Positions 25,011 to 32,563 of a stretch of DNA of 64,000 bases are shown piece after piece. The first letter of the stretch is position 1. Each line of letters opens with the position of its first letter. A model generated the notes under the pieces. The model had not been told where the DNA came from and did no database searches. It was given only the letters and a program-made list of their open reading frames with translations. Origin of the DNA: Sphingomonas sp. (GTDB lineage Bacteria; Pseudomonadota; Alphaproteobacteria; Sphingomonadales; Sphingomonadaceae). The position numbers and the translations under genes were made by a program. The DNA is taken from contig NZ_JAHBZI010000001.1 in assembly GCF_019635515.1 (NCBI RefSeq), positions 372,001 to 436,000 of the forward strand, given 5' to 3'.

Positions 25011-26483
25011 TCAGCTTGCTTCGCCGTCGCCCTTGTAGCTCCTGAGCTCATCGCCGACGAGGGTGACGACATGGAGCACATTGGTCGATCCCGGGGTGCG
25101 GAACGGCACGCCGGCGCACAGGATCAGCCGGTCGCCCGCCGCGGCGATATGGTGCCGCATCGCCATCCGCTTCGACTTCGCGACCATTTCCTCGAACGAA
25201 TCGACATCGCGGGTATGAACGGCGTGCGTGCCCCACAGCAGCCCCAGCCGCCGCGCGGTCTCGATCTTGGGTGTCAGCACCATGATCGGCACCGATGGCC
25301 GCTCGCGGGCGATGCGCCGCGCCGTCGATCCCGACGAGGTGAAGCACAGGATCGCCGTTGCCGATACCGTGCTGGCGATGGTCTTCGCCGCTTCCGAAAG
25401 CGCGTCGGCGGTGGTCGGATCGGGGCGGGTGATCGTGAAATGGACGCGGTCGCCATGCGTCGGGTCGCGCTCCACCGCGTCGGCGATCGAGTTCATCATC
25501 GCCACCGATTCGACCGGCCATCTGCCCGCCGCGCTCTCCGCCGAGAGCATGATCGCGTCGGCGCCGTCATAGACCGCGGTGGCGACGTCGGAGACTTCGG
25601 CGCGGGTCGGCGAGGGGCTCTCGATCATCGATTCGAGCATCTGCGTCGCGACGATCACCGGCCGGCCCATCCGCCGCGCGGTCTCGACGATGCGCTTCTG
25701 CAGCGGCGGCACGCTCTGCGGTGGCAATTCGACGCCCAGGTCGCCGCGCGCGACCATCACCCCGTCGCACTGCTCGACGATTTCGTCGAGCCGGGCGATC
25801 GCGGAGGGCTTCTCGATCTTGGCGAGCAACGCCGCCTTGCCCTGGATCAGCCGCCGGGCCTCCATCAGATCCTCGGGCCGCTGCACGAACGAGAGGGCGA
25901 TCCAGTCCGCGCCCATTTCGCATGCGAATGCGAGATCGCTGCGGTCCTTCTCGGTCAGCGCCGCCAGCGGCAGCACCATGTCGGGGACGTTGAGCCCCTT
26001 GTTGTTCGACAGTGCGCCGCCGACCTCGACGATGGTGGTCAGCCGGTCCGGCTGGGCCGTCACGACCCGCAGCACCAGCTTGCCGTCGTCGAGCAGCAGC
26101 CGGGCATCGGCATGCGCCGCCTCGAAAATCTCGCGGTGGGGCAGCTCGACGCGGGTCGCGTCGCCCGGCGTCGGATCGCGGTCGAGAATGAACTCGTGCC
26201 CCGCCATCAGCATCACCTTGCCCTCGGCGAACTTGCCGACGCGCAGCTTCGGGCCCTGCAGATCGGCGAGGATCGTCGTCGGCCGGCCGAGCTTCTTCTC
26301 CAGCCCGCGGATCGCTTCGAACACCGCGACCTTCGATTGCTGGTCGCCATGGCTCATATTGATGCGGAAGGCGTCGGCGCCGGCGTCGAACAGCCGCTCG
26401 ATCATCTCGGGGGTCGAACTCGCCGGCCCCAGTGTCGCGAGGATGCGGACCTTGCGGGAGCGGGGGCTTATGGCCTTTGTCAT
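25011..26483 (-). CDS. pyk: Pyruvate kinase
   Basis: A protein of 490 residues. It transfers phosphate from phosphoenolpyruvate to ADP, the last step of glycolysis. Seen are KVRILATLGPASSTPEMIER at the N-terminus, FRINMSHGDQQSK, ILADLQGPKLRVG, IEKPSAIARLDEIV, DGVMVARGDLGVELPP, IVATQMLESMIESPSPTRAE and LSAESAAGRWPVESV. I start at MTKAISPRSRK (26483), with GAGGA 8 bases upstream. The upstream MTA start at 26492 has no room for a ribosome-binding site. Confidence 0.98.
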   Translation of the reverse strand: MTKAISPRSRKVRILATLGPASSTPEMIERLFDAGADAFRINMSHGDQQSKVAVFEAIRGLEKKLGRPTTILADLQGPKLRVGKFAEGKVMLMAGHEFILDRDPTPGDATRVELPHREIFEAAHADARLLLDDGKLVLRVVTAQPDRLTTIVEVGGALSNNKGLNVPDMVLPLAALTEKDRSDLAFACEMGADWIALSFVQRPEDLMEARRLIQGKAALLAKIEKPSAIARLDEIVEQCDGVMVARGDLGVELPPQSVPPLQKRIVETARRMGRPVIVATQMLESMIESPSPTRAEVSDVATAVYDGADAIMLSAESAAGRWPVESVAMMNSIADAVERDPTHGDRVHFTITRPDPTTADALSEAAKTIASTVSATAILCFTSSGSTARRIARERPSVPIMVLTPKIETARRLGLLWGTHAVHTRDVDSFEEMVAKSKRMAMRHHIAAAGDRLILCAGVPFRTPGSTNVLHVVTLVGDELRSYKGDGEAS

Positions 26484-26567
26484 CGCTGTCATTCCTCGGC
26501 CAAAGTTCGGCGGTTGTGCGTGGCTGCCTCTAGCCCCAAATGCGAAGCGATCAACCCGGAGGTGCAT

Positions 26568-26933
26568 ATGGACGATCTCGACAGGCTCGACGACGCGACG
26601 GCGGCTCAGGCGTTCCGCCGCCTTGTCCGTCATCTGCGCCATCGCAAGGACGCCGAAAATATCGATCTGATGGGGCTTGCCGGCTTCTGCCGCAACTGCC
26701 TGGCCGATTGGGTGGCGGAGGCCGATGGCCGGCTCTCGAAGGACGAAGCGCGCCGCATCATCTACGGCATGCCCTTCAGCGAGTGGAAGGCAAAGCACCA
26801 GGGAGAGGCCAGCGAGGCGCAGCTCGCCCGCATGGAAGCGAGCATGCGCAGGAACGAGGACGCGCTCGACGAAGCCCTGGACGAGAGCTTCCCCGCCTCC
26901 GATCCGCCTTCGATGACCCAGCCCAATCGATAG
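26568..26933 (+). CDS. DUF1244 domain protein with acidic C-terminal tail
   Basis: A protein of 121 residues. CCCGGAGGTG precedes the ATG at 26568. The DUF1244 signature is complete: FRRLVRHLRHRKDAENIDLM then GLAGFCRNCLADWVAEA (two Cys) and RRIIYGMPFSEWKAKHQGEA. The C-terminal 35 residues (RNEDALDEALDESFPASDPP) form a separate acidic tail, a motif also found at the ends of unrelated alphaproteobacterial proteins. The function is unknown; the small helical fold and CxxC suggest metal or protein binding. Confidence 0.92.
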   Translation: MDDLDRLDDATAAQAFRRLVRHLRHRKDAENIDLMGLAGFCRNCLADWVAEADGRLSKDEARRIIYGMPFSEWKAKHQGEASEAQLARMEASMRRNEDALDEALDESFPASDPPSMTQPNR

Positions 26934-27006
26934 GGCCAATCGATAAGGGTTGAGGCACGCGCCGGGCTTCTCTATCGCCCCCGCTTCATCCCATCAGGAG
27001 CCAAAA

Positions 27007-27246
27007 ATGTCCGATTCTGTTTCCGCCGAGCAACTGCGCCTGTTCATCGAGCGCATCGAGCGGCTCGAGGAAGAGAAGAAGGGCATCGCCGACGATATCA
27101 AGGACGTCTATGCCGAGGCCAAGTCGACCGGCTTCGACACCAAGACGATGCGCGCGATCGTGCGGCTGCGTAAGATGGAAAAGCATCACCGCGACGAAGC
27201 CGACGCGTTGCTCGAGACCTATCGCAACGCGCTCGGGCTGCACTGA
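27007..27246 (+). CDS. gapR: DUF2312 / GapR-family DNA-binding protein
   Basis: A protein of 79 residues starting at [18 protein letters not shown]. It is almost entirely helical: an N-terminal coiled coil (about 7-40, [20 protein letters not shown]), then [20 protein letters not shown] and [20 protein letters not shown]. This is the whole UPF0335/DUF2312 pattern. The Caulobacter member GapR forms tetramers that clamp overtwisted DNA ahead of replication and transcription forks; the same role is inferred here. A possible promoter is TTGAGG (26950-26955), 16 bases, CTATCG (26972-26977). Confidence 0.92.
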   Translation: MSDSVSAEQLRLFIERIERLEEEKKGIADDIKDVYAEAKSTGFDTKTMRAIVRLRKMEKHHRDEADALLETYRNALGLH

Positions 27247-27327
27247 TCCGCCGTCGCACGGCGCCCCGCCTGCATTTTCGTCGCCATATCCGGCATGTCC
27301 GTCGCATTTTCCTACGCGGCGCCGGAT

Positions 27328-27368
27328 GGTCCAGATAGTGTGTTGCTTTAGTGCGACACCAATGGACC
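27328..27368 (+). promoter_or_regulatory. Nested inverted repeats before the S41 peptidase gene
   Basis: Outer arms GGTCCA (27328-27333) and TGGACC (27363-27368) enclose GTGTTGC-N6-GCGACAC (27340-27359). The inner repeat and the preceding CAGATAGTGT match the site at 4840-4865. The element ends 12 bases before the S41 ATG, a position expected for an operator near the transcription start. Confidence 0.5.
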
Positions 27369-27380
27369 GTGGGAGGAAAC

Positions 27381-28460
27381 ATGCGCAATCTCGTCATCGC
27401 TCTGGGGCTGCTGGGGCTTGGCGCTCCCGCCATGGCCCAGCAGGCGCAGCCACAGCCTGTTGCCGCCGCATTCGATCGCAAGGCGGCCCTCGATGCCGTC
27501 GCGGCGCTGGCGGACGCGCTCGAGAAGCGTTTCGTGTTCCCCGAAACCGCGCGTGCCTATGCGGCGATGCTGCGCGCCAAGCTTGCCGCGGGCGCCTATG
27601 CCGGCATTGCCGACGCCGAGACGCTGGCGAACACCGTGACCGCCGATCTCCAGGCCGTGGCCGCCGATGGCCATCTGCGCATGCGCGCGCCGGGCGGCGG
27701 GGCCCCGGTTCGCGGCTCCGGCGGCGCGGGCACGCAGCCGCGCCGGCCCGATCCGATCGAGCAGCCCGGCTGGATCGCGCCTGGCGTCGCCTATATCCGG
27801 TTCAACGCCTTTCTCGGGGGAGACGAGGCCAAGCAGTTCGCCGCGTTCCTCGACACCCATCTGGGCGCCAGGACGCTGATCATCGACGCGCGCACCCATC
27901 ATGGCGGCGGGCTCGACGAGATGGACCAGCTGTTCCCGCGCATCTTCGCCAAGCCGCAGACCGTGATGGTGATGGACACCCGCGGCGACGTCGGCGTGTT
28001 CGAGATATCCGATACGGTGGTCGCCGTCGAAGCGCCCGGTGACGTCCGGCGCTCCGAGCACCGTGTCGCGCCCGGTGCCGATTCGCCGTGGCGCGGCGCG
28101 AAGATCTATTATCTGACCTCGGGCCGCACCGCCTCGGCCGGCGAGCATCTCGCGACGGTGTTCAAATATACCGGGCGGGCGACGCTGATCGGCGAGACGA
28201 CCGCCGGCGCCGGCAATTATGGCGGCAGTGTCGAGCTGCCGGGCGGCTATTCCGCCTTCATCCCGGTCGGTCACAGCTATTTTCCCGGCACGCGGGGCTG
28301 GGAAGGCACCGGCGTCGCTCCCGATATCGCCGTCGCGCCCGAGCGCGCGCTGGTCGAGGCGCTGGTCCGCGCCGGGGTGGCGCCGGCCGAAGCAGAGACG
28401 CTGTCCGCCAGCCATGTCCCGGGGGAGCCGATGGTCCGGCGCAGACCGCTGCGGCCTTGA
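27381..28460 (+). CDS. S41 family serine peptidase, secreted
   Basis: A protein of 359 residues from ATG 27381, directly after GGGAGGAAAC. The signal peptide is MRNLVIALGLLGLGAPAMA, then QQAQPQ. It has an N-terminal helical domain (about 30-95) and an S41/tail-specific-protease catalytic domain. The domain includes GVAYIRFNAFLGGDEAKQFA, LIIDARTHHGGGLDEMDQLF, YYLTSGRTASAGEHLA (nucleophile Ser252) and IGETTAGAGNYGG. No PDZ domain is evident, as in the retinol-binding-protein-like S41 group. It probably cleaves peptides in the periplasm. Confidence 0.93.
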   Translation: MRNLVIALGLLGLGAPAMAQQAQPQPVAAAFDRKAALDAVAALADALEKRFVFPETARAYAAMLRAKLAAGAYAGIADAETLANTVTADLQAVAADGHLRMRAPGGGAPVRGSGGAGTQPRRPDPIEQPGWIAPGVAYIRFNAFLGGDEAKQFAAFLDTHLGARTLIIDARTHHGGGLDEMDQLFPRIFAKPQTVMVMDTRGDVGVFEISDTVVAVEAPGDVRRSEHRVAPGADSPWRGAKIYYLTSGRTASAGEHLATVFKYTGRATLIGETTAGAGNYGGSVELPGGYSAFIPVGHSYFPGTRGWEGTGVAPDIAVAPERALVEALVRAGVAPAEAETLSASHVPGEPMVRRRPLRP

Positions 28461-28523
28461 GCGTTGCGGAACGACGGAAGACTGGCCTAGAGACGCCCGG
28501 TCCTATTACCGAAGAGAACCTCC

Positions 28524-29267
28524 GTGGCCGGTCATTCCAAATTCAAGAACATCATGCATCGCAAGGGCGCGCAGGATAAGAAGCGTTCCAACCTGTTCTC
28601 CAAATTGAGCCGTGAAATCACCGTCGCGGCCAAGATGGGCATGCCCGATCCCGAGATGAACCCGCGCCTGCGCGCGGCGGTCAATGCCGCCAAGGCGCAG
28701 TCGATGCCCAAGGACAATATCCAGCGCTCGATCGACAAGGCGAGCAAGGGCGATGGCGAGAATTACGAAGAGATCCGCTACGAGGCGTTCGGCCCCGGCG
28801 GCGTGTCGCTGATCGTCGAGACGCTGACCGACAACCGCAACCGCACCGTCACCAACGTCCGCACCGCGATCAGCAAGAATGGCGGCAATCTCGGCGCGCC
28901 CGGCTCGGTCGCGCACGCCTTCGACCGGATGGGCCTGATCAACTATCCGGCCAGCGCCGGCGATCCCGACAAGGTCTTCGAAGCGGCGCTGGAAGCCGGC
29001 GCCGAGGACGTGGCCAGTTCCGAGGACGGCCACGAGATCTGGACCGGTCAGGGCGACCTCCACGAAGTCGCCAAGGCATTGGAGCCGGTGCTCGGCGAAG
29101 CCGAAGGCGCGAAGCTCGCCTGGCGCCCGCAGACCATGGTCGAAGTCGACGAAGGCGATGCCGGCACCCTGCTCAAGCTGCTCGACGTGCTCGACGACGA
29201 TGACGACGTCCAGACCGTCTGGGGCAATTACGAAATCTCCGATGCGGTCATGGAGAAACTGGGTTGA
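28524..29267 (+). CDS. yebC: YebC/PmpR family protein
   Basis: A protein of 247 residues. The start [20 protein letters not shown] is the universal YebC signature, followed by [27 protein letters not shown] and [20 protein letters not shown]. YebC/TACO1 proteins act on translation of difficult motifs and have been described as transcription regulators. In many proteobacteria yebC lies before ruvC, as here. Confidence 0.98.
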   Translation: MAGHSKFKNIMHRKGAQDKKRSNLFSKLSREITVAAKMGMPDPEMNPRLRAAVNAAKAQSMPKDNIQRSIDKASKGDGENYEEIRYEAFGPGGVSLIVETLTDNRNRTVTNVRTAISKNGGNLGAPGSVAHAFDRMGLINYPASAGDPDKVFEAALEAGAEDVASSEDGHEIWTGQGDLHEVAKALEPVLGEAEGAKLAWRPQTMVEVDEGDAGTLLKLLDVLDDDDDVQTVWGNYEISDAVMEKLG

Positions 29268-29275
29268 GGCAAACG

Positions 29276-29403
29276 CCCTCTCCCGTCGGGAGAGGGAAGG
29301 GGCCCGCTCGCGAAGCGAGTGGGAAAGGTGAGGGCCGCCGCCTCCATCCCGCACTCAGCCTTCCGCAGCCTCGCTGCTCCCTTGCTCTCCAGACGGGAGA
29401 GGG
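29276..29403. repeat. Intergenic repeat, family B copy 2, abutting the ruvC start
   Basis: The left hairpin CCCTCTCCCGTCGGGAGAGGG is at 29276-29296. The inner GCTCGCGAAGCGAGTGGG and GGTGAGGG follow, and the right arm CTCTCCAGACGGGAGAGGG ends at 29403. The right arm GGGAGAGGG lies 3 bases before the ruvC TTG start, so the repeat supplies its ribosome-binding site. Confidence 0.8.
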
Positions 29404-29406
29404 AAT

Positions 29407-29892
29407 TTGATCCTCCTCGGCCTCGATCCCGGCCTTGGCACCACCGGTTGGGGCCTGATCCGCGCCGAGGGCAACCGCTTGAGCCATATCGCCAATGGCC
29501 GGCTCAGGACCGACACCGCCGCCCCGCTCGCGCGCCGGCTCGCGCACCTCGATGCGATGCTCGCCGCCCTGATCGCCGATCACGCGCCGGACGCCGCGGC
29601 TTGCGAGGAGGTCTTCGTCAATTCCAATCCGCAATCGACATTGAAGCTCGGCCAGGCGCGCGGGGTCGTGCTGTGTGCCGCCGCCCGTGCCGGGCTGGAG
29701 GTCGGCGAATATGCCGCGCGGCTGGTCAAGAAGTCGGTGGTCGGCACCGGGCAGGCGGAAAAGGCGCAGGTCCATGCGATGGTCGCGCGCCTGCTTCCCG
29801 GCGCCAGGATCGACGGCCCCGATGCCGCCGATGCCCTCGCGGTGGCGATCTGCCACGCGCACCATATGGCCAGCGCGCGCCGCCTCGGCTGA
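29407..29892 (+). CDS. ruvC: Crossover junction endodeoxyribonuclease RuvC
   Basis: A protein of 161 residues with a TTG start ([15 protein letters not shown]). RuvC resolves Holliday junctions after RuvAB branch migration. The four catalytic acidic residues are visible: Asp7, Glu67 (AACEEVFVN), Asp139 and Asp142 ([15 protein letters not shown]). The other motifs [14 protein letters not shown] and [15 protein letters not shown] are normal. The start codon sits at the edge of a family B repeat, whose purine-rich arm acts as Shine-Dalgarno. There is no sign that an earlier start exists. Confidence 0.98.
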   Translation: MILLGLDPGLGTTGWGLIRAEGNRLSHIANGRLRTDTAAPLARRLAHLDAMLAALIADHAPDAAACEEVFVNSNPQSTLKLGQARGVVLCAAARAGLEVGEYAARLVKKSVVGTGQAEKAQVHAMVARLLPGARIDGPDAADALAVAICHAHHMASARRLG

Positions 29893-29914
29893 AAAGGCTT
29901 TCCTACCGGGCAAT

Positions 29915-29929
29915 GTTCCTGTTAGGTTC
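29915..29929 (+). promoter_or_regulatory. LexA (SOS) box before ruvA
   Basis: GTTC-N7-GTTC (29915-29918 and 29926-29929) is an exact match to the alphaproteobacterial LexA consensus. It lies 102 bases before ruvA, between ruvC and ruvA, so ruvAB is probably SOS-induced from its own promoter. Confidence 0.75.
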
Positions 29930-29988
29930 CCCGCGATGCGGGCCCATGCACCTTTCCAACACCACCCTGCGGGCGTGAATATTGTGTG

Positions 29989-30021
29989 CCCTGAAAACAC
30001 TAAACTTCCTCAACATTCGCG
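29989..30021 (+). repeat. Short repeated element R, copy 1 (before ruvA)
   Basis: A roughly 33-nt sequence with core AAACTTCCTCAACATTCG ends 9 bases before the ruvA ATG. Nearly identical copies are at 55623-55657 (+) and 61736-61768 (-). A partial complementary arm (GTGAATATTG, near 29975) precedes it, so the RNA may fold. Confidence 0.75.
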
Positions 30022-30030
30022 GGTCTCGCC

Positions 30031-30624
30031 ATGATCGCGCACCTCAAGGGCCGCCTTGCCGCGACCGGCGCGGATCACGCGGTGATCGACGTGAACGGCG
30101 TCGGCTATCTGGTCGGCGCTTCGGCCCGCACGCTCGATGCTCTGGGCGCGATCGACAATCTCGTGACGATCCACACCGAGATGCTGGTCTCGGAGGATTC
30201 GATCCGCCTGATGGGCTTCGCCTCGGCCGCCGAGCGCGACTGGTTCCGCCTGCTGACCTCGGTGCAGGGGGTCGGCGCCAAGGTCGCGCTGGCGATCCTC
30301 TCGATCCTGTCGCCTGAAGAGGTCCAGACCGCCGTTGCCCGCGCCGACAGCGCGATGATCGCGCGCGCCAACGGCGTCGGTCCCAAACTCGCCCAGCGCA
30401 TCGTCAACGAATTGAAGGACAAGGCCGGCGGCGTCGCGCTCGGCGGGGCCGGTGCGGCCGCGCCGAAAGGCGGCGCGGCGGCGGATGCGGTCTCGGCGCT
30501 ACTCAACCTCGGCTTCAAGCCAGCCGAAGCCGCAAGCGCGGTCGCTGCCGCTCAAGAAGAGCTGGGCGCGGCGGCGACGCTCGACGCGCTGGTGCGGATG
30601 GCGCTACGGAAGGTGGCGAAGTGA
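30031..30624 (+). CDS. ruvA: Holliday junction branch migration protein RuvA
   Basis: A protein of 197 residues. It binds four-way junctions and loads RuvB. It begins [20 protein letters not shown] then [10 protein letters not shown], the OB-fold domain I. Domain II contains two helix-hairpin-helix motifs ([20 protein letters not shown] and [20 protein letters not shown]). The C-terminal domain III that contacts RuvB is [20 protein letters not shown] and beyond. A LexA box lies upstream. No good Shine-Dalgarno is seen; repeat element R sits in its place. The ruvB gene is displaced by several inserted genes. Confidence 0.98.
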   Translation: MIAHLKGRLAATGADHAVIDVNGVGYLVGASARTLDALGAIDNLVTIHTEMLVSEDSIRLMGFASAAERDWFRLLTSVQGVGAKVALAILSILSPEEVQTAVARADSAMIARANGVGPKLAQRIVNELKDKAGGVALGGAGAAAPKGGAAADAVSALLNLGFKPAEAASAVAAAQEELGAAATLDALVRMALRKVAK

Positions 30625-31022
30625 GGGGTGTCTGGAAGGAAACCGAACGCCATCTCATCGGTCAGCCGCTTCGCCTGATGCGTCGCGAGAATGACTGGGC
30701 GTTCGATTTCGGCGACGCTGCGACCATATGTGTGGGCTGCTTGTGGCGGATGCGCAGCGAGGCGCTACTGCTGACAAGCGAGGACTCCGATCGACAATTT
30801 GGTTTGCCGGAGCCCATTGATGCTGCGTCCCGCTGCAATGAAATTGTTGCGGGCGCCGTCGTGGACGCGATTGCCTTCGACCAGCAGACTGGCGACCTGA
30901 CATTGGACATGTCGAACGGCGTCAAGGTGGAATTGATTACCGACTCAAGCGGATATGAGAGCTGGCAAGTCTACGCTGGCGATGAATTGAGAGCGGTAGG
31001 TGGAAACGGTGGCTTGCGATGA
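30621..31022 (+). CDS. DUF6188-like protein inserted after ruvA
   Basis: A protein of 133 residues with a GTG start that overlaps the ruvA stop by 4 bases. The pattern [20 protein letters not shown] then [14 protein letters not shown], with a C-terminal [19 protein letters not shown] and [23 protein letters not shown], resembles DUF6188, a family of small proteins sometimes linked to polymorphic toxin immunity. The base composition is visibly less GC-rich than the neighbours, which suggests later arrival. The function is unknown. Confidence 0.7.
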   Translation: MRGVWKETERHLIGQPLRLMRRENDWAFDFGDAATICVGCLWRMRSEALLLTSEDSDRQFGLPEPIDAASRCNEIVAGAVVDAIAFDQQTGDLTLDMSNGVKVELITDSSGYESWQVYAGDELRAVGGNGGLR

Positions 31023-31045
31023 AAGCGCGAGCCGCGACCCGCCTC

Positions 31046-31471
31046 TCACGCCACGCGCTTCTCCGGCGCCAGCAAAGCCTCGATACCGCTGCGCTCGCGC
31101 AGGATGTGGCGGTGGAGCATCGCCATCATGCCGCTGGCGTCGCGGCGATATTCGGCTTCGTGCCCCTCGATCCCGCTCGCGGTCCAGCGTCCGAGATAGA
31201 CGCGGAAGGTCTCGCCCAGCGCGACGCAATCGATCTTCATCCGCTGCGCGATCCGCGAATCCTCGGGCGCGCCATGGCGGGTGAGCGGATCGAAGATGCG
31301 CTGGTGCTTGAACATCTGGTAGCCGGTCAGCAGCCGGGTAAGCTTCCAGCGCGCATGGGCGGTCGCCAGCGCGTCGATGGTGTCCGCCGTCAGCAGCGTC
31401 TGCGTCTCGGCCATCCCGGCCTTTATGTCGGTCTGGTGGGCGTAGAGTTGCGCGAGGATGCCTGTGTTCAT
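31046..31471 (-). CDS. Helical protein of unknown function between ruvA and ruvB
   Basis: A protein of 141 residues, MNTGILAQLYAHQTDIKAGM and onward. Nearly all of it is helix-forming, rich in His, Arg and Glu (WKLTRLLTGYQMFKHQRIFD, RRDASGMMAMLHRHILRERS). There is no signal peptide or membrane helix. It lies on the strand opposite to ruvAB. I do not recognise the family; a helical-bundle hemerythrin-like fold is possible but the spaced His ligands are not convincing. Confidence 0.65.
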   Translation of the reverse strand: MNTGILAQLYAHQTDIKAGMAETQTLLTADTIDALATAHARWKLTRLLTGYQMFKHQRIFDPLTRHGAPEDSRIAQRMKIDCVALGETFRVYLGRWTASGIEGHEAEYRRDASGMMAMLHRHILRERSGIEALLAPEKRVA

Positions 31472-31605
31472 GGCATGCTTGTGCCGCGGTCAGGGTGTTC
31501 AGCGCTTTACCCGCCCCATCCGTGCGAACCCGCATCCGGGTCACCCCGCGTCCGGCGAACTGCGTATTCTCGACAGGCGATGCCCTCGATGGCTAGGGGC
31601 GGCGT

Positions 31606-32034
31606 ATGACCGACGCCGACCTCATCATGATCCTTAAGGATCGCGACCAAAGGGCGCGCCTTGCGCTTCGCGGAGCGGGGTTCGCATTTGTCGCGATGTT
31701 CGCAACCGGGCTGGCTGTGCGCGGCATTGCCGATCCCGGCGCGCTGTTTGTGATTGCCTTGGCTGCTGGGCTGCTGACCATGCCGGTCGCGCTGGGCCTG
31801 GGCGTTTTCGCAATTGCCCGCGGTCCGGTTTTGGTTGTGTTCGCTTCTCTGTTCGCGATGGTTACCGTCGTCCTCGGAGCGCTGGTGATGTGGGATGCGC
31901 TGATGTCTTCGCAATCGACCGCCGGCATCGCATTCTTCCTGCTGCCCATGGCCGAAATGGCCGCTTTCACGGTGGTGCTGACGGCCGGTCTCGTAGGCGA
32001 CGCTATCCTCGGAACGCGCGGCAAATCCTCATGA
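31606..32034 (+). CDS. Small membrane protein whose start copies the start of ruvB
   Basis: A protein of 142 residues with about four transmembrane helices between residues 20 and 135 (LRGAGFAFVAMFATGLAVRG, LFVIALAAGLLTMPVALGLG, VLVVFASLFAMVTVVLGALV, IAFFLLPMAEMAAFTVVLTA). The first 16 bases, ATGACCGACGCCGACC (MTDAD), are identical to the ruvB start at 32560, and weaker similarity continues for about 12 more bases. The stop overlaps the next start (ATGA at 32031). The function is unknown. Confidence 0.75.
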   Translation: MTDADLIMILKDRDQRARLALRGAGFAFVAMFATGLAVRGIADPGALFVIALAAGLLTMPVALGLGVFAIARGPVLVVFASLFAMVTVVLGALVMWDALMSSQSTAGIAFFLLPMAEMAAFTVVLTAGLVGDAILGTRGKSS

Positions 32035-32123
32035 CCGACACCCACCGCATCCTCGCCCCCGCGCGCAAGACCAGTCTCGCTGACATCGTGTCATTTGCGA
32101 TGGCGCTGCGAGGCGCGAGATGA
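32031..32123 (+). pseudogene. 30-codon remnant duplicating the N-terminus of ruvB
   Basis: The frame reads MTDTHRILAPARK and then 17 unrelated residues. Ten of the first 13 match the true RuvB start [13 protein letters not shown] at 32560, and 33 of 39 bases agree. After that the similarity ends. It overlaps its neighbours on both sides by ATGA (32031-32034 and 32120-32123). It is too short to be RuvB and looks like a relic of an older ruvB start, left when the next gene was inserted. It could still act as a translational coupler. Confidence 0.75.
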
Positions 32124-32563
32124 TGTTTCTCGCTCTTATCGTGGCAGGCGCGCAGGACATTCCGCCAAGCTCTCGCATTGCCCATCCCGTAGTCCGGTGC
32201 TGGGCGGGCGAGAAAGTCGGGGGCAGTTCCGATATTACGTCTTTCGATACGCACGATGATGTGTCGCCTTATCTGATCACGCACAATCGAGACCTGCTCT
32301 TCAAGGGCGATCAAGTCGAGCAGGACTATAATTTCATCGATTATTGGTTCGGGGAGCCCGCAAGGCCGATACATGCGCGCCACTATCTCCGCGACGAGCG
32401 TGTGACGGTCGATCTGCCGACGCCCGAGGGAGTCTCGATGTCGCTCGACCAACTCCGCGCGGCCTTTCCGCCCGAGATACTTTGCTATCTGCAGAAGCGC
32501 TTCGATCAGATCGAGGTCAGGACGGACGACGGCTATGTAGAACTATGGTCGAGCCGGAAATGA
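32120..32563 (+). CDS. Secreted protein of unknown function inserted before ruvB
   Basis: A protein of 147 residues with a short hydrophobic start ([11 protein letters not shown], then QDIPPSS) that may be a signal peptide. The rest is polar and acidic with many aromatic residues ([15 protein letters not shown]) and an amphipathic helix near the C-terminus ([20 protein letters not shown]). It overlaps the remnant upstream and ruvB downstream by 4 bases each. Codon use is less GC-biased than in ruvB. No family is recognised. Confidence 0.7.
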   Translation: MMFLALIVAGAQDIPPSSRIAHPVVRCWAGEKVGGSSDITSFDTHDDVSPYLITHNRDLLFKGDQVEQDYNFIDYWFGEPARPIHARHYLRDERVTVDLPTPEGVSMSLDQLRAAFPPEILCYLQKRFDQIEVRTDDGYVELWSSRK

